From the NCBI GenBank assembly GCA_015060975.1, contig SUXI01000002.1, forward strand, positions 1-64,000: a stretch of 64,000 bases of DNA, given 5' to 3'. The position numbers and the translations under genes were made by a program. The stretch is from Bacteroidales bacterium (lineage in GTDB: Bacteria; Bacteroidota; Bacteroidia; Bacteroidales; Muribaculaceae). Below the pieces are notes generated by a model. That model had not been told where the DNA came from. It searched no databases and saw only the letters and a list, made by a program, of their open reading frames with translations. Below are positions 53,550 through 62,807 of the stretch, piece after piece (positions within the stretch are counted from its first letter, which is position 1; every line of letters begins with the position of its first letter).

Positions 53550-54857
53550 TTATTTTTCTATCTCATAAGGTTTCATGTAATCTCCGCGCAATGCTTGCGA
53601 CATGATATATATTGTTGGCAAAATAATAAATGAATATCTAAAAAAATCGTTATAAAAAAGCACCAAAACTACTAACAGCCATATATACACTTGAATACTT
53701 ATATCTGATGGATTCTCTTTTTTTCTAAAACTATATACTCGCATCCAAAACCACACAAAAAATAAGATTGCAAATAACCCAATCTGTATATATGCATGAT
53801 ACCCATACGGCATTGAGCCTCGAAGCATCCATTCATTATCCTTATAAAACTTTGAATACTCTATTGAGGTTCCCCCTTTAAATTGCCCTATACCATATCC
53901 GGTTATATCATGCCCCGGATATTCCTCATTTATTTCAGGGATTAATAAATACTTGGTAAAACGAGGGACATCGGCCGACCCATCTGCCTCTATTTCACCA
54001 TGATCATATAGATATTCAGCCCACAACAAAATATCATTATCTTCCGATGCAATCAAATACTCATCTATATAATAATCTATATTTGTAATATCGTCTTTAT
54101 TTCCTGTTGCCGAAAGATATACACTAAATACACCACTAATCAATATCAACAGCAATGGAATCATAATTAAATATTTCACAAGTGACTTCTTATCTATAGG
54201 CATCAACAAGATAAAATAAAGTGCAAAGAAAATAAAACTGATTTTTGTTTCATTTAAAAACGTTGGCATTAATAATATCAACAACCATTTATTAGCAATT
54301 AATGAACCCACATAGTTATTCGGGTCTATACGTTTTCTCATTAAATAAAATGAGATTAAATATATCATCATAGATACAATCCCCGAATAACCATTACCCA
54401 TTGAGCCTCCTCCATGGTCATTTGCGCCATATTTAACAAATTGAAATGTTATACAAATAGCCTGGACTACAAGAAATATCAACAAATGCTTATCAAATTT
54501 TTGAACAAATTCTTCTTTTAAGCGACTATTATATAAATACCGGATAATCGGAATGATAGCTATTATATATATAAAATCACGCAACCCGTTGATAAAATAC
54601 AACAACGAATTGTGATTATGAACACATGTAATATAATAACCTACAACCAGAAAAGAAAATACAAATATTATATCTCTTTTATCTTTTAGAACAATAATAC
54701 CAATAAATAATAATGCCATATCAACAAGAGTTAACGCCATTGACTCTATCGATAATAGAGCAGGCACTATTTCTTCGCTAATAAAGCCATAAGAACACCA
54801 CACCCAAAATAGGGTAAAAACTGTGTTCATCAATAATCGGTCCTTGTCTAAAAACAT
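53550..54857 (-). CDS. wzy: O-antigen/exopolysaccharide polymerase (Wzy-like)
   Basis: About 10-11 membrane helices and a large periplasmic loop between residues 230 and 345 (the segment with YLIASEDNDILLWAEYLYDH and PGHDITGYGIGQFKGGT) match Wzy polymerases. Sequence identity in this family is low, so the call relies on topology and operon position. It would join repeat units at the periplasmic face. Confidence 0.8.
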   Translation of the reverse strand: MFLDKDRLLMNTVFTLFWVWCSYGFISEEIVPALLSIESMALTLVDMALLFIGIIVLKDKRDIIFVFSFLVVGYYITCVHNHNSLLYFINGLRDFIYIIAIIPIIRYLYNSRLKEEFVQKFDKHLLIFLVVQAICITFQFVKYGANDHGGGSMGNGYSGIVSMMIYLISFYLMRKRIDPNNYVGSLIANKWLLILLMPTFLNETKISFIFFALYFILLMPIDKKSLVKYLIMIPLLLILISGVFSVYLSATGNKDDITNIDYYIDEYLIASEDNDILLWAEYLYDHGEIEADGSADVPRFTKYLLIPEINEEYPGHDITGYGIGQFKGGTSIEYSKFYKDNEWMLRGSMPYGYHAYIQIGLFAILFFVWFWMRVYSFRKKENPSDISIQVYIWLLVVLVLFYNDFFRYSFIILPTIYIMSQALRGDYMKPYEIEK

Positions 54858-54871
54858 TAAATTAAGATTTT

Positions 54872-54895
54872 AAAGAGGGGTATAACCCCCTCTTT
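54872..54895 (-). terminator. Hairpin between wzc and wzy
   Basis: AAAGAGGGG (54872-54880) pairs with CCCCTCTTT (54887-54895). On the minus strand it lies directly after the wzc stop and is followed by TAAAATC only. It may act as a partial terminator or RNA stabiliser inside the operon. Confidence 0.5.
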
Positions 54896-54897
54896 TA

Positions 54898-57231
54898 TTA
54901 TTGTTTTTTTTCACCATAACCATAACCATAGCCATAGCCATGAGAAAATTTAGGATTTGTATCATTCATCACTATCGACACATTCTTCAACTGCCCTCTA
55001 TCCACTACATGGTTCAAATATTTAATAAATCTTCGTTGAGTATAATTTGCTCTTGCAACATATACAACAGCGTCGGTAAAGCGAGATAATGACAACGTAT
55101 CACTTACTAAAGCAATAGGGGCCGAGTCTATTACAACATAGTCATATCTTGATTTCAATTCAGCAATAAGAACTTCCACTCTCTCGGTTAATAACAACTC
55201 AGAGGGATTAGGCGGAACCGGACCTGCAACTACAACATCACAATTATTGCGGTGTTTTATAATTTGATCTATACTAATATTTTCAGACAAGAAATTAGTG
55301 ACACCTGGAGATGTTGGTAATCCCAAGTTCTGAGCCAACATTGGCAAACGAATATCCATACCCACTAACACCACTTTCTTATTTAGAAGAGCTAATGATT
55401 CTGCAATATTCATTGATATAAATGTCTTGCCTTCACCACTATTGCCAGATGTAACCATTACAACTTGACCGCGATCCTTTGCAGGCAACATAAATTGCAA
55501 ATTGGTGCGTAATAATCTGAATAACTCAGCAATTGGTCTGGTTGTAGATTCACTTACTACTATTGGATCATCTTTAGCATTTTTAGAATGACAAATCTCT
55601 CCCAATTGCGGTATTTTTGTTAACGATGACAAATCATCAACCGATTCAATTTTATTACTCAATAATGGTTTTATATATAACCAAATCGCAGGGATAACCA
55701 ATCCAAAGAAAAATGCCACCAATAGAACCACCTTTTTCTTAGGAGCGATAGGTTCAGTAAATGCAAATGCAGCATCTACAATTTTCCCTTTTGGGGTTGT
55801 CGCGGCAAGAACCAATTGATTTTCTTCACGTTTTTGCAACAAAAATGTATATAATCCACTTTTAATTTTTTGGTCACGCAGCAATTCCAAATAAGCTCGT
55901 TCTTGAGCGGGTATAGCATTCAACCGCCCTTTTGATTCTTTATCTTGTTTCTTCAACTCAGCAATACGCACATCAGCTGTTGCAATTTCTCGGCTAAGAG
56001 ATTTTTTTATGTTTTCACGCAAAGCATCAATTCTATCATTCAACATTTGCAATGACGCATTATCTCCTTGTGCGTTTTGCTCCAATTCGGTGCGACGCAT
56101 AATTAAATCATTATAAGCCCCTATCATCGACACAGAAGCGCCTTTAAGATCTGATGAAAACGGCATTAATGAATAATTATTTACAGGGTCATTAAAGAAA
56201 TCGTTTGTCATCTTTAACACTTCGTATGATGTTTGAGCTTCCAATAATGCACTTTCTACCGATCCCTTACGCGACATTAAGTATTGAGCCTCGGAACCTA
56301 CATCCACAATATCGTTAGATTGCTTATAATCTTGGATTTTATTTTCCGACACAGACAATGCATTATATAACGTATCCAATCGGTCTTCTATAAAATTAGC
56401 GGTATTAATCGCCACCTCATTTTTTTCAGCTTGACCACGACGATTATACAACTCTATCATTTTATTTAGGATATCCTTTCCTCTTTTTATGTTGATATCC
56501 TCACCAAACAATGATATTCCATTTGCCTTTTTCTCTGTTTTTTCAACGGTAATATCTTGAGCGTATGCTTCTGCTAATGCCATATTCCCGGCTACATTTG
56601 CATTCACCTCCAAATCTTTGCCCGGCACATAAAAGTGCGTTGTATCTATTGAAAAAATACCGTAAGGAGTATTTATGACCATTGGCAAACTTGTTGCTTC
56701 AGCTTCTGCAACAGTTTTAAATCTACCTTTTTTAACCGTTACTTCAACATGAGATAAATCATCATTAACTTCAATATTAAATTTCAACCCGGCAGAAAGA
56801 GTATCAAATAATTCCTCAGGTGCGTCTATTTCAATTGGGCTATTGTTATAATAGTATTTCTTTTTCAATAAGCCATCGGGACTTGAATATGTACGATTTA
56901 ATTTTAGTTCTTTAATCATTCCAGCCTTAATTGAATGAGAACCCAAAACAATTACCTCGTCTTCGACATTACCGCCGCCAAGTCCACCTAACGAAAGACT
57001 CGACATTAATTCAGAACTAATACCTCCCGAGCCCCCTTCTTCTTCTGCCACTAAAACTTTTGCATGAATACTATATACATCATGCTTGACGTATAAATAC
57101 ACTCCTGCCAAGAAAAGACAAGCAAACAATGACAAAGCAAACATCCACCAATTACGACGGATTATTGCAACTATTTGAGAGACATCAATTACCCCTTCGG
57201 GCTGAGCATTTTTATTAGCGTTATTTTCCAT
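54898..57231 (-). CDS. wzc: Polysaccharide co-polymerase/tyrosine autokinase (Wzc-like)
   Basis: A Wzz chain-length domain (about 15-520, with membrane helices near 30-50 and 495-515 and coiled coils between) is fused to a BY-kinase. The kinase shows Walker A TSGNSGEGKTFIS, Walker A' VVLVGMDIRLP and Walker B YVVIDSAP. The C-terminal tail is HGYGYGYGYGEKKQ, a tyrosine cluster of the sort that is autophosphorylated. It controls chain length and export in the Wzx/Wzy pathway. It lies 24 bases after the export lipoprotein gene. Confidence 0.95.
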   Translation of the reverse strand: MENNANKNAQPEGVIDVSQIVAIIRRNWWMFALSLFACLFLAGVYLYVKHDVYSIHAKVLVAEEEGGSGGISSELMSSLSLGGLGGGNVEDEVIVLGSHSIKAGMIKELKLNRTYSSPDGLLKKKYYYNNSPIEIDAPEELFDTLSAGLKFNIEVNDDLSHVEVTVKKGRFKTVAEAEATSLPMVINTPYGIFSIDTTHFYVPGKDLEVNANVAGNMALAEAYAQDITVEKTEKKANGISLFGEDINIKRGKDILNKMIELYNRRGQAEKNEVAINTANFIEDRLDTLYNALSVSENKIQDYKQSNDIVDVGSEAQYLMSRKGSVESALLEAQTSYEVLKMTNDFFNDPVNNYSLMPFSSDLKGASVSMIGAYNDLIMRRTELEQNAQGDNASLQMLNDRIDALRENIKKSLSREIATADVRIAELKKQDKESKGRLNAIPAQERAYLELLRDQKIKSGLYTFLLQKREENQLVLAATTPKGKIVDAAFAFTEPIAPKKKVVLLVAFFFGLVIPAIWLYIKPLLSNKIESVDDLSSLTKIPQLGEICHSKNAKDDPIVVSESTTRPIAELFRLLRTNLQFMLPAKDRGQVVMVTSGNSGEGKTFISMNIAESLALLNKKVVLVGMDIRLPMLAQNLGLPTSPGVTNFLSENISIDQIIKHRNNCDVVVAGPVPPNPSELLLTERVEVLIAELKSRYDYVVIDSAPIALVSDTLSLSRFTDAVVYVARANYTQRRFIKYLNHVVDRGQLKNVSIVMNDTNPKFSHGYGYGYGYGEKKQ

Positions 57232-57255
57232 ATTCTTAGTACTATATAGTCTAAA

Positions 57256-58059
57256 TTATTTTACAGTAAGTGCAATTATCAACGAAGCGATAACCGAGCA
57301 TGCGCTCACGATGGTTGACACTACTGAAATTTTATACGAATTATATTGGTTATACTTTGAGTTATCTTGACGCACTTTATTTGGCTCGATATAAACCACA
57401 TCATTCTGACGCAAATAGAAATATGGCGATTTCAAAATGTCAGCATCATTAAGATTAAATCGATGACAAACCATTTTTCCATTTTCCTCTCGTATTAACA
57501 ATACGTTTTCACGTTCACCATATACGGTCAAATCTCCCGCGTCGGCAATAGCATCCAATATTGAATATCGCTCCTTTCTCACCGATACCGCATGAGGATT
57601 ACGCACTTCGCCTAACACATTAATGCGAAAATTCACCAATTGAACTCTTACTATTGGATCTTTAACATCTTTACTAATGCGTTTAACCAATTCTTCACGA
57701 AGTTCCTGAGTTGACAATCCTTCTACTTTTATCTCTCCTAATACAGGGAATTGAATATTTCCGTTTTTATCGACAACGTATGTTTGTTGTTGAGGCTGTG
57801 TCACTGCCAATATCGCATTTCTTGTTGATGGATTAGACAATGGAAGATTATACATAGCAGTAGCATTTGGCATCATTGATGTCACAGTTATAAGCAACTC
57901 GTCATCGGGTATAATCTTCAGCGAATAATCCGACTGAAGAACCTCTTGCGATGCCACACTATCTATATCCTCAAAATAAGTTAACGACCTGTTTGTCGTA
58001 GAACATGAAGCCATTACCACTACCGCAACAGCCATTAACAATAATTTTTTTATACTCAT
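57256..58059 (-). CDS. wza: Polysaccharide export outer-membrane lipoprotein (Wza-like)
   Basis: A lipoprotein signal (MSIKKLLLMAVAVVVMASC) is followed by the Poly_export domain (YSLKIIPDDELLITVTSM) and two SLBB domains (GEIKVEGLSTQELREEL; VRNPHAVSVRKERYSILDAI). A hydrophobic C-terminal helix (about 245-265) may insert in a membrane. It forms the export pore with Wzc. It is the first gene of the leftward exopolysaccharide operon. Confidence 0.94.
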   Translation of the reverse strand: MSIKKLLLMAVAVVVMASCSTTNRSLTYFEDIDSVASQEVLQSDYSLKIIPDDELLITVTSMMPNATAMYNLPLSNPSTRNAILAVTQPQQQTYVVDKNGNIQFPVLGEIKVEGLSTQELREELVKRISKDVKDPIVRVQLVNFRINVLGEVRNPHAVSVRKERYSILDAIADAGDLTVYGERENVLLIREENGKMVCHRFNLNDADILKSPYFYLRQNDVVYIEPNKVRQDNSKYNQYNSYKISVVSTIVSACSVIASLIIALTVK

Positions 58060-58204
58060 TTTATATGTATTAACATTTGTTTATTAGTAAAACGACATAT
58101 TTGCCAATTTATTATGACAATTTATACTTTTTACACTTTCAGTTGGCAAAATTACAAAATATAAAAGAAGCAACCAAAAATATTCACTATTTAGTGTTTT
58201 TTTG

Positions 58205-58212
58205 TAACTTTG
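58205..58212 (+). promoter_or_regulatory. -7 box TAACTTTG of the GT2 gene
   Basis: TAACTTTG lies 20 bases before the ATG at 58232. I see no clear TTTG at the -33 distance. The rest of the 172-base divergent region is AT-rich and should also contain the exopolysaccharide operon promoter, which I cannot point to with confidence. Confidence 0.55.
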
Positions 58213-58231
58213 CAGTCACAAATCTACAGCT

Positions 58232-59452
58232 ATGCCATTCTATTTAAATTTTGACATACCCGGTCTCTGTATCTCAATCATGTTATCGGCGATATCAGCA
58301 TGTGTAATATATTTACTTATATTATATCGTGGAAGAATAAACCGCATAGCAAAACATCAATCCAAATGCGAATCAAGTAACAATCTTGACAATTGCAAGG
58401 GCACAACAACACAACCAAATGAGTCGGGTTCGCTACCGCCGGCATCAATCATAATTTACGCAAATGATGAAGCGAGCAGCCTTGCTCACCTACTGCCGCA
58501 AATAATCGAGCAAGATTACCCCGCCCCTTTTGAAGTGATTGTAGTAAACGATGGAGCGTCAGAGGCAACAAAAGATGTCGTAACCGAATTTGAATCTATA
58601 TATCCAAATCTTTATCTCACATTTACACCCGACAACTCCCGTAGCCTTAGTCGCAAGAAATTGGCACTCACACTTGGCATAAAAGCCGCTCGTTATGATA
58701 TCGCAGTATTCACCAATGCCAACTCACGAATACACTCTAACAAATGGCTATCATTGATAACCCGCAACTTCAATGAAGATACTGACATTGTAATAGGACA
58801 TGCCACACCCGACATTTCGTCTGACACCAATATTGGCAAACGATTTAGAGCTTTTGACAGAGTAGCCGACTCCATCCCATACTTATCTGCAGCAATTGGC
58901 AATGCCCCATATAGAGGATTCAGCTACAACTTAGCTTATCGACGCAGTTGCTTCTTCGAGAACAAAGGATTTTCTCGTTCACTTAATCTCCATTACGGCG
59001 ACGACGATATTTTTATTAATGAGATTTGCACAAAAAACAACACCGCAGTGGAATTGTCTAAACAATCATTTGTTGAATGTAAATTTCATCACCCTGCCAA
59101 AACACATAGCGAACTTAAACGCCGATACTCTTACACTGCCCGATATTTGAGAAAAAAGTCTCAACTTTTTTGGGGAAGTTGCTCTCTCGCCTTTTGGATT
59201 TGGCTCATTTTATCCATAACCGTTATAGCGACAACATTACCCAACCTATTCCCATCAGCAATAATTGCATTTCTCGCATTATCTCTATGGATTCCCATTA
59301 TTATTTCATGGAGAAAAGCGCTTTCTGCATTAAAATCGCGGAAGTTACTATTCACAATCCCCATATTCATTTTGATGCGTCCATTTTATAACGCCATATT
59401 CAAGATTAAAAACAAGCGCAACATGCGCCGCAATCACACTTGGATAAAATAG
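58232..59452 (+). CDS. Membrane-bound family 2 glycosyltransferase, 406 aa
   Basis: One N-terminal helix (about 10-30) precedes a GT-A domain (SIIIYANDEASSLAHLLPQI, FEVIVVNDGASEAT, FTNANSRIHSNKW, NLHYGDDDIFINEI). Two C-terminal helices lie at about 310-360. This topology is shared by processive and single-step GT2 enzymes that extrude or hand over glycans. It is divergent from the exopolysaccharide operon and may contribute to the same polymer or act independently. The N-terminal segment between helix and GT domain is low in conserved residues. Confidence 0.88.
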   Translation: MPFYLNFDIPGLCISIMLSAISACVIYLLILYRGRINRIAKHQSKCESSNNLDNCKGTTTQPNESGSLPPASIIIYANDEASSLAHLLPQIIEQDYPAPFEVIVVNDGASEATKDVVTEFESIYPNLYLTFTPDNSRSLSRKKLALTLGIKAARYDIAVFTNANSRIHSNKWLSLITRNFNEDTDIVIGHATPDISSDTNIGKRFRAFDRVADSIPYLSAAIGNAPYRGFSYNLAYRRSCFFENKGFSRSLNLHYGDDDIFINEICTKNNTAVELSKQSFVECKFHHPAKTHSELKRRYSYTARYLRKKSQLFWGSCSLAFWIWLILSITVIATTLPNLFPSAIIAFLALSLWIPIIISWRKALSALKSRKLLFTIPIFILMRPFYNAIFKIKNKRNMRRNHTWIK

Positions 59453-59538
59453 CGCCAACACAATCTATAATAAAGAACTGCTATAAATGCTCAATGAAAA
59501 TTTAAGAATTATAATTTGAGCGTTGACGTATTTCTAAT

Positions 59539-61344
59539 TCAAGGAGTCATAGCAAGTCTAAATCCAAGATTCTCCCCTTTTGGCTTAGGCGAACGTCCTC
59601 GATCCGACACAACACAATGGACTGCGTCAAACCACGAATTTCCGCCCCTATGAACCCGATACTCCCCGGTAGGCTCCCCTTGTGGATTCATCTGAGGCTC
59701 TGCCGGATATCCATCATGCCACCAATCGAGACACCACTCCGACACATTTCCACTCATATCATACAAGCCCAATTCATTAGCTTTTTTCAATGCCACTGCA
59801 TGCACCTTGTTTTCTGAGTTACCTATATTCCATGCCACATCTCCCAGGTCATTACTTCCACTATATCGATATCCATTACTTTTATTTCCCCCTCTAGCCG
59901 CATATTCCCATTGAGCCTCAGTGGGAAGATGATATTTTTTTCCGGTCATTTCACTCAATCGAGCGCAAAATTCACATGCTTCATCCCATGACACATTTCT
60001 CACAGGCATTAAATCATCGCTTTTTTCATCCAATCCATTCCCCATTACCGCATTCCATAACGCTTGAGTGACCTCGGTTTTCCCTATATAATAATTATCA
60101 AGCGTCACATCGTGTACCGGTCTTGATCTTTCATACGACACATCTTCTCCTTGTTCAGGCGTTGCGCCCATCTTAAATGTTCCTCCCTCAACAGCTACCA
60201 TATCAAATGTTTCATTCCCTATCGTCTCCACAAAATCAGCAAACTTAACAGTCTCGACCGTCTCAGAAGATCCCATCAACATAAACGACATCACTACACC
60301 CACAACAACAGCTACGACTCCGGCAGCGGCACCCCACACATATCTGCTCTTTTTGGTTATCTTTCTTATCGTGTCTCTCTGCCTATCTTCAACAACTTGA
60401 GTTGCCGCATTTTCTCCACAAATAGTTTCATCATTATTAATGTTACCCGGTTGCGCACATGGCGTTTCGTTGTTAAGCAACGCTCTTATTTCAGCAACCG
60501 ACCCCAATCTGTCATTTCTTGAAAATGCCATGGATTTTGTAATCACATTTGCCAATACAGGCGTAATATTATCCATTTTAGGCATACCCTGTTCTTGAAT
60601 CTCCATTGCCGTGGGAGGCTTTTTTGCGACAAGCAACCTATATAATGTAGCACCCAATGCATATATATCACTATACGGGCCCAATGCGTCTATCCTACCC
60701 ATTTGTTGTTCAAAAGGAGCATATCCGGGCGTATATGCCAACCCTGCGGTTGTTGTGACTACATTTTGTTCATCTGAATCAATATCAAATTGCTTGCTTG
60801 CTCCGAAATCTATCAACATCGCATTGCCTGCTTTATCAACCATGATATTACCCGGCTTTATGTCAAGATGTAAAAAACCTTTTGCGTGAACATACTCCAA
60901 CGCCGACAGCATTTGATTCAAATATCGCATAACCTCATCCTCAGGCATCGGTTTTCCTTTTAGCTTTTGCATTTTATCTTCTAAGGTTTCGCCATCGACA
61001 TAGTCCATAACATAATATGCGGTACCATTAGCTTCAAAAAGATCGGAAACCCATACTATATTGGGATGCTCCATCGAATGACAACGTTCGGCTTCTCTCA
61101 AGAACTTGCGTTTTTGCGTGTCAAAAATCTCTTTATTTTTAGGGACACTTATTGTGACTTCCTTCCTCTCAGCATCTCTCTCACAAAAACTTGACAAAAA
61201 GAATTCTTTGACAACTTTTTTATGTCCTCCCAATTTCGTTGTAACCAAATATGTTTTACCGAAACCTCCCGATGCCAAATGTCGTTTAATTTCATAACGA
61301 CGATCAAGAATTGAACCAATAGCCAAATAAGTATTATCTTCCAT
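59539..61344 (-). CDS. Ser/Thr protein kinase fused to a SUMF1/FGE-sulfatase-type domain
   Basis: Residues 15-290 are a Hanks-type kinase with ASGGFGKTY as the glycine loop, HLDIKPGN (Asp161, Asn166), and IDFG (Asp179). A membrane helix (about 333-356) leads to a SUMF1 domain (about 375-600: MVAVEGGTFKMGATPE, YYIGKTEVTQALW, LPTEAQWEYAARGG, LYDMSGNVSEWCLDWW, RVHRGGNSWF). Of the two cysteines that bind copper in true formylglycine-generating enzymes, only the second position is kept (HCVVSDRGR) and the first is Phe. It is therefore probably a binding module. I chose ATG 61344; 61353 is possible. Confidence 0.9.
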   Translation of the reverse strand: MEDNTYLAIGSILDRRYEIKRHLASGGFGKTYLVTTKLGGHKKVVKEFFLSSFCERDAERKEVTISVPKNKEIFDTQKRKFLREAERCHSMEHPNIVWVSDLFEANGTAYYVMDYVDGETLEDKMQKLKGKPMPEDEVMRYLNQMLSALEYVHAKGFLHLDIKPGNIMVDKAGNAMLIDFGASKQFDIDSDEQNVVTTTAGLAYTPGYAPFEQQMGRIDALGPYSDIYALGATLYRLLVAKKPPTAMEIQEQGMPKMDNITPVLANVITKSMAFSRNDRLGSVAEIRALLNNETPCAQPGNINNDETICGENAATQVVEDRQRDTIRKITKKSRYVWGAAAGVVAVVVGVVMSFMLMGSSETVETVKFADFVETIGNETFDMVAVEGGTFKMGATPEQGEDVSYERSRPVHDVTLDNYYIGKTEVTQALWNAVMGNGLDEKSDDLMPVRNVSWDEACEFCARLSEMTGKKYHLPTEAQWEYAARGGNKSNGYRYSGSNDLGDVAWNIGNSENKVHAVALKKANELGLYDMSGNVSEWCLDWWHDGYPAEPQMNPQGEPTGEYRVHRGGNSWFDAVHCVVSDRGRSPKPKGENLGFRLAMTP

Positions 61345-61368
61345 GAATTCCATTTTATAATTTTCGCA

Positions 61369-61399
61369 CAAAAATAGTTAAAATTTCATTTTGAAAACA
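61369..61399 (-). promoter_or_regulatory. Promoter candidate of the kinase-SUMF1 gene
   Basis: TATTTTTG lies on the minus strand at 61376-61369, with a TTG 21 bases upstream. The kinase ATG at 61344 is about 25 bases beyond it. This argues against an earlier start at 61371, which would fall inside the -7 box. Confidence 0.5.
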
Positions 61400-61451
61400 A
61401 TACATTTTATACATTTTTGCAGAACAAAACAAGAAAAATCAGAAATTAATG

Positions 61452-61459
61452 TATCTTTG
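61452..61459 (+). promoter_or_regulatory. -7 box TATCTTTG of the LytTR operon
   Basis: A perfect TAnnTTTG match lies 137 bases before the LytTR start codon, leaving a long AT-rich leader. No TTTG occurs at the expected -33 position. I see no clear structure in the leader. Confidence 0.5.
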
Positions 61460-61596
61460 CAAAACATTAATTCATACACGTTTTACTTAGATTCATAAAA
61501 AGGCAAGTTTTACCAATAGATTAATTTAACATTACAAAGCAAACTTTAATCAAACTAATTACCCTTTTACATAAAAACATTAACACAATTTTAATA

Positions 61597-61974
61597 ATGA
61601 AAAAAATATGTTTCAATACCCGTGACGAACTCATTATGATCGACCCCGAGCAAATTGCTTACATCGAGGCCGAGGGCAACTATTCACGAGTTTATTATAT
61701 AACCAATTATAAAGAAAACGATTTTCGCATTCCTCATGGCATTTCAAAAGTAGAAGAAATATTAGGCAAAGTAGGCTCTACCGATTGCGAATTCATTCGT
61801 TTAGGTCGTGGCATAATCCTAAATCGTAAATATATTTTCCGCATCAATATGTATGACAAAGAAATCATATTATCCGACTTTGGAATCAACTTCAGAAAAT
61901 TACGCGGGTTACCCAAACCATGGCTCAACAGTTTAAAGAAGCTGGAAATCGAACGCATTGAACAAAAACAATAA
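61597..61974 (+). CDS. Stand-alone LytTR-type DNA-binding protein, 125 aa
   Basis: The sequence is one LytTR domain without a receiver: IDPEQIAYIEAEGNYSRVYYI, FIRLGRGIILNRKYIFRIN and KEIILSDFG are the three conserved blocks. Such proteins bind repeated sites through a beta fold. Since there is no receiver, control must come from a partner or another signal. The next gene starts 2 bases after the stop, so the two are co-translated, and the kinase-SUMF1 gene is divergent. Confidence 0.85.
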   Translation: MKKICFNTRDELIMIDPEQIAYIEAEGNYSRVYYITNYKENDFRIPHGISKVEEILGKVGSTDCEFIRLGRGIILNRKYIFRINMYDKEIILSDFGINFRKLRGLPKPWLNSLKKLEIERIEQKQ

Positions 61975-61976
61975 AC

Positions 61977-62630
61977 ATGAGCAACAAAGCACAATCGACA
62001 TTAACCTGCGAGGACCTCGATTCCATTGGTGTATATTTTATCGAAGGGAATTCTTTCGAAAACAGATCGCTCACAATTACACATCTTGCAGAGGAAGACA
62101 TTGATGCCATTGAAGAAGCCAATTTCAACTTGTCTATTATAGATTTAAGCAAAGTTGTGTATTTTGAAGCCAAAAATGGGAAAATCAACATCTGTTATAC
62201 CAAACAAGAGGAGGAAACCGACAAATCTCCGACCGACCAATCTGAAACCTTTATAGATTGCGAATTAGACGACATTGAGGCTCTTATAAAAAACACACTT
62301 GAAGTAGGAGACAATAGATTTGTAAGACTTGGCAATTACTACATCATCAATTATAACCGCCTAACTCGTATTAACCTGGGAGACTATTCATTACAACTAA
62401 CCGACCGTAATCACTATCCGGTATTTATTTCAGCGCCAAAATTACCCGAAAAGAAACTTCATAACGAGTTTGCCTCTTTAATGACCAGATACTCAAAACA
62501 TCCATTTGAGGCGGTAAAAGAAACAATGCCCAAATTAGCTTCATACATCCTTTCGGTAAAACGACATGACAACTTCATTTCCTCGCTAAAAAATTTCAAA
62601 GAAATACTCAAGGAAAAGTTTGAACACTAA
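61977..62630 (+). CDS. Diverged LytTR-like protein with extensions, 217 aa
   Basis: The central part repeats the LytTR pattern seen in its neighbour (IIDLSKVVYFEAKNGKINICY, FVRLGNYYIINYNRLTRINLGDYSLQLTD). It has an acidic insert (EEETDKSPTDQSETFIDCE) in the middle and an added C-terminal helical part (about 160-217). The N-terminus (ESxSLTCEDLDSIGVYFIEG-like) is unique. It probably arose by duplication and may pair with the upstream LytTR protein as a heterodimer or inhibitor. Confidence 0.7.
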   Translation: MSNKAQSTLTCEDLDSIGVYFIEGNSFENRSLTITHLAEEDIDAIEEANFNLSIIDLSKVVYFEAKNGKINICYTKQEEETDKSPTDQSETFIDCELDDIEALIKNTLEVGDNRFVRLGNYYIINYNRLTRINLGDYSLQLTDRNHYPVFISAPKLPEKKLHNEFASLMTRYSKHPFEAVKETMPKLASYILSVKRHDNFISSLKNFKEILKEKFEH

Positions 62631-62807
62631 AAATTAAATTTAGATATATCGATTTTTGCTTCTGTAAAAATATGCATTTATATATTTTTCAAACAAAAAA
62701 CATAGCATTTGAACATCCAAACCCTTTATTTCGTCAAAAATGACCACACTCGAAATCGCAGATTTATCAAACTTACTTAAATTTGTATCAAATTAAAATC
62801 ATACATT

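Noticed and set aside
59539-61344. True formylglycine-generating enzyme
   Set aside because: Only one of the two copper-binding cysteines is kept and the domain is fused to a kinase through a membrane helix, so a binding role is more likely.
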